DNA of 23,732 nt from Spirogloea muscicola (taxonomy: Eukaryota > Streptophyta > Zygnematophyceae > Spirogloeales > Spirogloeaceae): the NCBI GenBank assembly GCA_009602725.1, contig WELB01000305.1:93065-116796 (forward strand). Reading direction: 5' to 3'. Shown here piece by piece: positions 18,301-23,732 of this stretch (position 1 is the first letter of the stretch; each line of letters opens with the position of its first letter). Made by a program: the position numbers and the translations under genes. The notes under the pieces are model-generated. The model worked only from the letters and a program-made list of their open reading frames with translations, ran no database searches and had not been told where the DNA came from.

Positions 18301-21300
18301 TCACAATAAGCTTTGCTAAATTTGATGTTGCAGAATCAGCTAGATAGACTGGTACTTGCAAACTAGAAAGAGCAATTGACGTGCTCACTCTTGCTTCAGC
18401 AAGCAGCCATCTACCGCCAGAGAGTCATTGCTTCCTCCGCAGGTGGTAGTAGCCAGGTAGTCAGCCGAACAATAAGTGTTCTGCCATGGTGGGGGAGAGA
18501 GGAGTTCACAAGTTGTGGCATGAATGTAGCTCCTAATCACAAGGCATTGATAAAATTAAAAATTATATTGATTTTTAACCTGATCAACCTGTCTTTTCCC
18601 TAGACACAACGTAAAGCCAGGTCATTGACATGATGAAAATGAACAGAAGAGTGCCACGATTCAAGACTGACCCAATAATTATCCTGCATTTGGCTTGCAG
18701 CTGTGCTGTGAGCACGTTGTATGTCTGTAACAGTGCAGAAATCTGTCTGCAGTGTGCTGGCAAGACCTGCAGGCAGTAGACTGCTGTTAAATGTTGCATA
18801 TAGTCAGCCTTGCCAAGCCTCACTGGTGACCAGCATTTATATCAGATGCAATAGAGGTTTCCAAGCTTTTCTGAAGCTTGGTACAAAACGCCAAACCCTG
18901 ACTCATCCTTCATTATTGTATTCTGTGGCACTGTGACTGCCAAGCTATCTGTTATATGTACCATTGGGGTTGTTGCATGTGGCATTGACGAAGGTGCAGC
19001 CTGAGTGGAAACCATTAGTCAAAAACCCAGCCATTGCGAGGTCAACGTTGTACCTGGAGAGCCAGGATACAATTTAAGTTGATGATCATCAAAGATTTTG
19101 CAGACTGACAATTCAAGGACTACTGCGGGAGATGGCTCCAAATGGTGCAGATACGCACCATCCAGTGTCCTGAAGGAGTGCTAGGGTTATATTTGAGACA
19201 ACGGTCGCTCGGCCGCCCACCTGTGAAGACTGAAGGAAGAACACACAGCAAAGAGTCAGTTCTTCAAGCAAGCAACTCATCAAGAGGCTCACAAGATTAA
19301 TGCCTCCTGCCAAAGAGCGAAACTACTGATCCCAGTGTCTAGACTTGATGTTTCTCATGCTTACCATGTAATCATTCCCCATGATACTTGGATCCCAGTG
19401 ACTTGTACTCCCGTCAAGACCAGTTCCAGGGGCTAGGCCTGCCCCCATCAGAGAAGAGCAGCCAAACTGCTCCCTAGCAGCTGCTACGACCTGTTAAAGA
19501 AGGCAAGACTTGAAAGTGCATCAGCCACAACCAATGTGCAGGACCTCATAAGAGAGGCGCAACCAGTAAGCAGTGCAACTGCTAGTCCTGGAGTTCCGTT
19601 TGATACCCATAAGCATCAGGTGTGAACATGTTAGTGACCATCAGCTAAAGATCAGGACTTGCAAGCTACATGTTTTCGAGCAAGCAGCGATGTCTGTGGG
19701 GAAAGGACTGGCGCCTTACGTGAGGAGTAACAATGACAGAACTGTTGCTCCCATGCACTTCGGACTCAAGGACCACCTCACTATATGGCTTCCCTGAGAA
19801 GGAAGCTACCAAGATCAAGTGTGAGAAGCTGCTTATGGACTTGGCTTGTCTGGTCCTCAATGGTCACAACCCAGACGGGAAGCATGGTGCTCCATGAAAG
19901 TGTTCAAGTTTGACTGTTGGCATTTCACATGATCTTATGTTGAAAACTCCACTGCTCTGACCTAGTGCGTCTCTCTGATGCTTGAGTAGCTGCATGCGCA
20001 CCTTGAATGTCACGGAAATATTTGTAGAGAGGGGCGCTGAAGCCCAAGGCATGCGTGAGCTCATGGAGGACCACGACAAGCTGTCCAAGCAAGAGTCATT
20101 GAGAGGTCAATGTACAAGTAAGAGATCAGAGAAATTTAGTGGAAAACAATGAAAGCTTGTTGAAGTGCTGCAGCACCTCTGTGAACCAAGGCCTGACCAC
20201 AGCAAAGCAAGGCACTATTGAAGTGGAAGTCAATTGCTACCATCAGATCATGCTGCCTAGGATCTGAAGTCCATGTTGAGGTGATGTTGGCTGGGCAGAA
20301 GTTGAGATAGCCGGCAAGTGGTCGGTGCGAAAGTGAATCGAGGGCACAATAAGAGGCATGTGCCATGGCTCCACCATTGCACACACTAGACACCTGGCGT
20401 AGCATAAGAGCTGCACATTAGCACTGACTGCATGCACAAGAATTTGGACATAGAGAGTATGGCGTGCTGTAGGCAAGTAGCACTCCTCCTGCAACATCCA
20501 GAACATGCTTCTCCTCAAACGTACATGCCATGACAATTTGCCATTTCTCAATGCAAGAAGTTGTGCATACCTTTGAAGTAACATAGAGGACAAAGTCTGT
20601 GCCTTGGTAACCAGACCCAGCAGGAACAGCTTGGCAGCTCTCATTGGTTCCGGAAGGGCACACTGTATACGCATCCAGAAGATTCGGACTGAAATTGAGC
20701 TGAAGGCTTCTCTGCAGCCACAACAGCCACAACGATAATTCATCATCATGCTCTATGTACTTTTTTTAGCAGTGCTGCTCAACAAAGTCATAGCCTGTCA
20801 CCGAATTGCCTGCCACGGCCATCAGCCCCTGCATTCACCATGCTTGCTACTATTCCCAGAAGGTAAACAGATTGGGCTTTGGTCCAACTGATGATTGGAC
20901 TGTGGTCCTTCTAAAATTGTCAACATGGTGCAAATACAATGCGCTAACAATCATTCATTTCCTCGAGCCGGGAGCCTTTGTCATTGTACACCAAGTCAAG
21001 GTGAGACATGAGAGCTCTACTTTCACGTGAATGACACTGACATGACCTTGAATTCAAGGAGAGGTGTGAATCAAATGAGCTCACTCACATCACAGGTTGT
21101 GGAAATGCGAGTGCAGAGCCTTGTCCGCTTTGCAAACTTAGCACACACGGGAGGCAATCTGAGTGGCCCTGCAATTGGCTCCTTGACTTGGAGAAGCCTT
21201 CCCAAGAAACTGCGAGTCAAGGCCAGCCAATTGCTTGTCAGTCCAGATATGACACTTCAGCTAGCGGTTCAGACAAATGCTAAAAATACCAACAAACACG

Positions 21301-22755
21301 AGAATAAGCAATGTAGAATCAACTTCTTAATGGTGGTGATAATTCCCCTTATCTTACTTACATCTCACTGACAAAGTAGCGACTTGCTTGTATATGACAT
21401 CCTAAACGTCGCCAAACATACAAAGGACAGGGAAATGTTCATCAATTGACAGATAGTCGAGCCTACATAAGAAACATCACCTGAAGGCTTGTGGGAGAAG
21501 ATCGTCTAAGAGGTATGAGAGCAACTGAGTCTCCCCTGCCAAGTCCTCAAGAATAACAGGGATCTGCACACACTTGCATGTCAGCTTCCACATGTATCCC
21601 GACATATTACTTGGCAGCCTTTGTGCTACTCTGGAGTGCGACTAGACAATCTAGTTAGGAGATAAGCTTGCAGATGGAGTACCAACTCTCACATGCTGTT
21701 TCTACTAGCTGCTTATTGTGAAGCCAAGGCACAAACTGCAGCAGCAAAGCACTCTTGTATTGCTGTACAAGAAGGGATTCTAGTAGAATGAAAAAGCTCT
21801 GCTGCAAGGTGAGAAATGGAGTGAAACGCACAGGAGTGATGCGGATCGGTGCTAGGTTGGATATAGGGGGTATAGTGAGCTCGTCCAAGTGCCGCCAATG
21901 ATGGTTCTTAGTGTTGTCATGATTGGTCCCAAACCTGTACCAGCAAAGTCCTCAATGATCAATACAGAGCTATCCGAAGCCACACTCAAACAGGGGCTAG
22001 TAGGAGTTGACAGCTTACAAATAAGTATCAGTCTTGCGTGTCAGTTGAAGTCACTAAGTGCACAAAGCTGCTGACTGAAGCCTGAGCCTGACATAACTCT
22101 CTGAGTCTAATGCAAGAAGCCAATGACAACAAACAGCAGGCTTCCTGCGCCACCACACTCTTGCTGTCCTCTATCGGCCGCATTGCCTGAGCTCATCTCA
22201 GTTGCCATCTCCCCCTCTTAGCAATGGAACCTCTGAACAATGCATTGGCTTCAATTGACCACGCTATCGTTTCACGCGCACCGCGGGCCTTCTCTCCCTT
22301 AGCAGGTGATGAACCCAAGCCTCCCATCGTGGACGCGGAGCAAGAGTGTTAAGGTCTCAGCTAAGAGGCATGCAGGTTTTGAGCATACCCGTTGGCAAGA
22401 GAGCTGTCTCGCAGCTGGAGAAAGTCCTCTGCCACGGAGATCACGTGCTCGTCATGCCCGCAGATATGACGGTCAGCTCCAACTGTTCGCAGAGTTGGCC
22501 AGGAACAGCATACCACCCATCAGCGGCTATTGGCAGAACTTGCGCCTACAGCCATGGCTGCCGCACCGAGCCAGCATGTTCTGGTCTGGCTAAGCTGCCC
22601 ACAGAATGAACAGGGGCCGCCTGCAACCCTCAGTCTATAGGCGCCAACCTCGTCGGACTGGACAGGCTATCCCTGACGTGCACAGCATCTGGCCCTTACA
22701 ACTCACCGCAAGCTATGCCGAAGACTAACACGGCTGCCAAGCAGGTCAGCCGCAT
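13763..22755 (-). CDS. Leishmanolysin-like (M8) membrane-anchored metallopeptidase
   Basis: A zinc metallopeptidase of the leishmanolysin (GP63) family, probably at the cell surface or in the secretory path. Minus-strand exons: 22755-22707, 22482-22389, 21934-21832, 21563-21481, 21233-21089, 20711-20571, 20393-20241, 20080-20002, 19793-19720, 19490-19365, 19220-19159, 19053-18962, 18724-18672, 18480-18389, 18128-18096, 17865-17739, 17463-17331, 17090-17029, 16773-16450, 16313-16251, 16115-16009, 15788-15571, 15334-15280, 15137-15017, 14833-14646, 14503-14422, 14157-14074, 13983-13958, 13844-13763. Total 3051 nt, 1016 residues, phase kept at all joins. Signal peptide MRLTCLAAVLVFGIAC; ICGHDE; GTDFVLYVTSK; HRPLAGYLNFCPANIT; zinc motif HELTHALGF (His262, Glu263, His266); third His at 338 in SHWDPSIMGNDYM; LALLQDTGWY; FSRCFQQRY; an EGF-like module about 535-566; Pro-rich linker about 596-645; SEA-like domain; membrane helix 776-800; about 216-residue tail rich in Ser, Pro, Arg. 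The layout recalls the land-plant GP63-like protein. Exons 6, 13 and 23-29 are the least certain. Confidence 0.92.
15424..15568 (+). repeat. Homopurine tract with (GGGA)n and A18
   Basis: About 145 bases almost purely purine on the plus strand: GA-rich sequence, 18 A at 15487-15504, then GGGA units at 15505-15527 and more G-rich sequence. It lies inside intron 22 of the M8 gene, where it is a CT-rich tract beginning just after the donor at 15570. Four or more closely spaced GGG runs allow G-quadruplex or triplex formation. Confidence 0.85.
15584..15658 (-). other. Transmembrane segment of the M8 peptidase
   Basis: Encodes about 25 hydrophobic residues (from LATAYIVLIVLGSAGA through VISFVW) followed by CLKH, a typical stop-transfer end. 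With the N-terminal signal peptide this predicts a type I membrane protein, peptidase domain outside and tail in the cytosol. Confidence 0.85.
15659..16533 (-). other. SEA-like juxtamembrane domain (split over four exons)
   Basis: Residues about 648-775, between the Pro-rich linker and the membrane helix. Elements in order: a strand (FFVQATIHFADL), a helix (FTREMIQAVRNAG), a strand pair joined through SVDSLREGSVIVD, and a second helix (TIDAFAQLLRTNPGKVF). This order and the GSVIV turn at 16091-16077 resemble SEA domains, whose autoproteolysis motif is GSVVV-like. Similarity is by pattern only. Related folds without cleavage exist. Confidence 0.5.
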
Positions 22756-23097
22756 GGGGCCGCCGTCAGCTGCCGGAGCTCAGCGGGCGGCAGGCGACGG
22801 CGGCGACAGCGGCGGCAGGGTGGTAGCTCCGGTCGCCTTGGCAGGCCGCAGCTTCTCCACAGCGTGCACCCAGTGCTTCCGACGGCGCTTGCTGGCTATT
22901 GGCAGCGAAGGCTCGTCTCCGACGTCGCCACGCAGCTGCGCCGGAGCCAGCCGCAGAGGAGTGCTGCTGGCTGGCCCGCCGCTATGGACGTGGACCGAGC
23001 CGGCCGGCGGCCTCAGAGCCACGGCGTCCGCCCGCGAGGGCCTCGACGCGCCGTTGGCCAGAGCCGGGCCTGGCGCGGCGTCGCGCGCCGCGACGAC

Positions 23098-23145
23098 GGC
23101 GCCGCCGCCGCCGCCAATGCCGCCGCCGCCGCCGCCGCCGCCGCT
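23098..23145. repeat. GCC triplet repeat
   Basis: Two GCC runs separated by AAT. On the minus strand it reads as Gly-rich in the frame with G/C-biased third positions. It is another triplet expansion at the 5' side of a gene, as at 5080, 5413 and 11203. Confidence 0.9.
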
Positions 23146-23375
23146 GGCCGGGCCGGGATTTGCGCTGGTACCCGCCGGGCACGATATGCCGGCACCGAGG
23201 AGGTGGGGCACTCTCGACCAATGAGCGCACGCCACGCGGCTTGACCGAGGCTTCAGACGGGGACGACGGTCGACGCTGCACAATCGTTGCACCCCGTTGC
23301 TTTCCCGTTTATCGTCGCTATTGCTTCGCACGGCTCGGTTGGCAAGAAAGAAAGTGCGCGCCCATAGAGAAAGGG

Positions 23376-23549
23376 GGCCAGCAAAGCCAGCCCAGAAAGA
23401 ATGGACAATGTCAAAAGCCGGAAAAACAGAAAACACACAGCTAGGCAGCTAGAGAATAAGACACGACGTTGGCAAGGCTGATTACGGAAAAGAAGAAAGA
23501 AGAAGAAAGGGCTGGCCCATTGAGGATATGGGCTGGAACAGCCAGCCCA
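23376..23549. repeat. Cluster of GCCAGCC / GGCTGG words
   Basis: GGCCAGCAAAGCCAGCCCAG near 23376, GGGCTGGCCCA near 23510, GGGCTGGAACAGCCAGCCC at about 23530-23548. The last is an inverted repeat with a short loop. The same words occur in the repeats at the left end of the window. Confidence 0.5.
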
Positions 23550-23732
23550 AAAAAAGAATTAATGAAGTACAAGAAGGGGGCCAAGCGAAGCACTAAAAGG
23601 AGAATGCGTGTATATTAAGAGATGGGGAGGCCATGTGTGGCCAAGTACAAAGGCAAGCACATTGGACAAATGTACGTCACCTGCTGCTGCTGACCCGCTC
23701 AGTAACCACGAGTCAGCACATAGAGGTCGCTA

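Larger units (their letters stand above)
22756..23732. other. GC-rich region upstream of the M8 gene; possible small reading frame
   Basis: Should hold the promoter and 5' UTR of the M8 gene. A minus-strand frame from about 23190 to a TGA at 22780 has strongly G/C-biased third positions, like the known first exons. It reads poly-Gly, then AVVAARDAAPGPALANGAS, later SKRRRKHWVHAVEKLRPAK, and ends PPLSPPSPAAR only 24 bases before the M8 start codon. It could be a separate small exon, an upstream ORF, or chance in GC-rich sequence. I see no family. Right of about 23450 the sequence is purine-rich, with GGCTGGC repeats and nothing else supported. Confidence 0.35.

Noticed and set aside
18672-18742. 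Alternative Cys-rich reading of M8 exon 13 (FLHCYRHTTCSQHSC)
   Set aside because: It resembles family cysteine spacing but runs into a TAA with no GT donor before it. The chosen frame joins both neighbours in phase.
20002-20080. HExxH motif considered as a gametolysin-type (M11) peptidase
   Set aside because: M11 has a compact HExxHxxGxxH. Here the third His is 72 residues later in an SHW motif, with the full set of M8 landmarks around it.

Overview
The window is nuclear DNA of a eukaryote. All three recognisable genes are broken into many short exons by GT-AG introns of roughly 80-500 bases, and there is no operon-like packing. A chlorophyte green alga, possibly a trebouxiophyte, fits best. 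The phosphatidylserine synthase resembles the land-plant type, the metallopeptidase has a Pro/Ser linker of the kind common in algal extracellular proteins, and the first exons are very GC-rich (CGG/GCC triplet runs) while the rest is near 50% GC. The species is inference.

Layout: 1-2494 is intergenic, with dispersed repeats and GGCTGGC hairpins. 4896-2495 (minus) is an XRCC2-like RecA/Rad51-family recombination gene of about eight exons. 5414-8908 (plus) is a base-exchange phosphatidylserine synthase in 13 exons. The two are divergent and share a GC-rich 5' zone that is disturbed by triplet repeats and a single N. 8909-11160 has no gene I can support. 11160-12068 is a GC-rich island with a 301-base N gap and a 61-base A run, followed on the plus strand by the 5' exons of an unrecognised coiled-coil protein. 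12069-13762 has no exon I can support. 22755-13763 (minus) is a 29-exon gene for a leishmanolysin-type (M8) metallopeptidase, about 1016 residues, with signal peptide, catalytic domain, EGF-like module, Pro-rich linker, SEA-like juxtamembrane domain, one membrane helix and a long cytoplasmic tail. 22756-23732 is its GC-rich upstream region.

The genes have unrelated jobs (DNA repair, phospholipid synthesis, cell-surface proteolysis) and no shared pathway is implied. Exons were joined by hand using splice sites, reading phase and family similarity recalled from general knowledge. The M8 model (3051 nt) and the PSS model (1329 nt from its first visible codon) both keep frame throughout. The XRCC2 model fails by one base at its last intron. 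The most unusual item is the SEA-like domain with a GSVIV motif just outside the membrane helix of the M8 peptidase.
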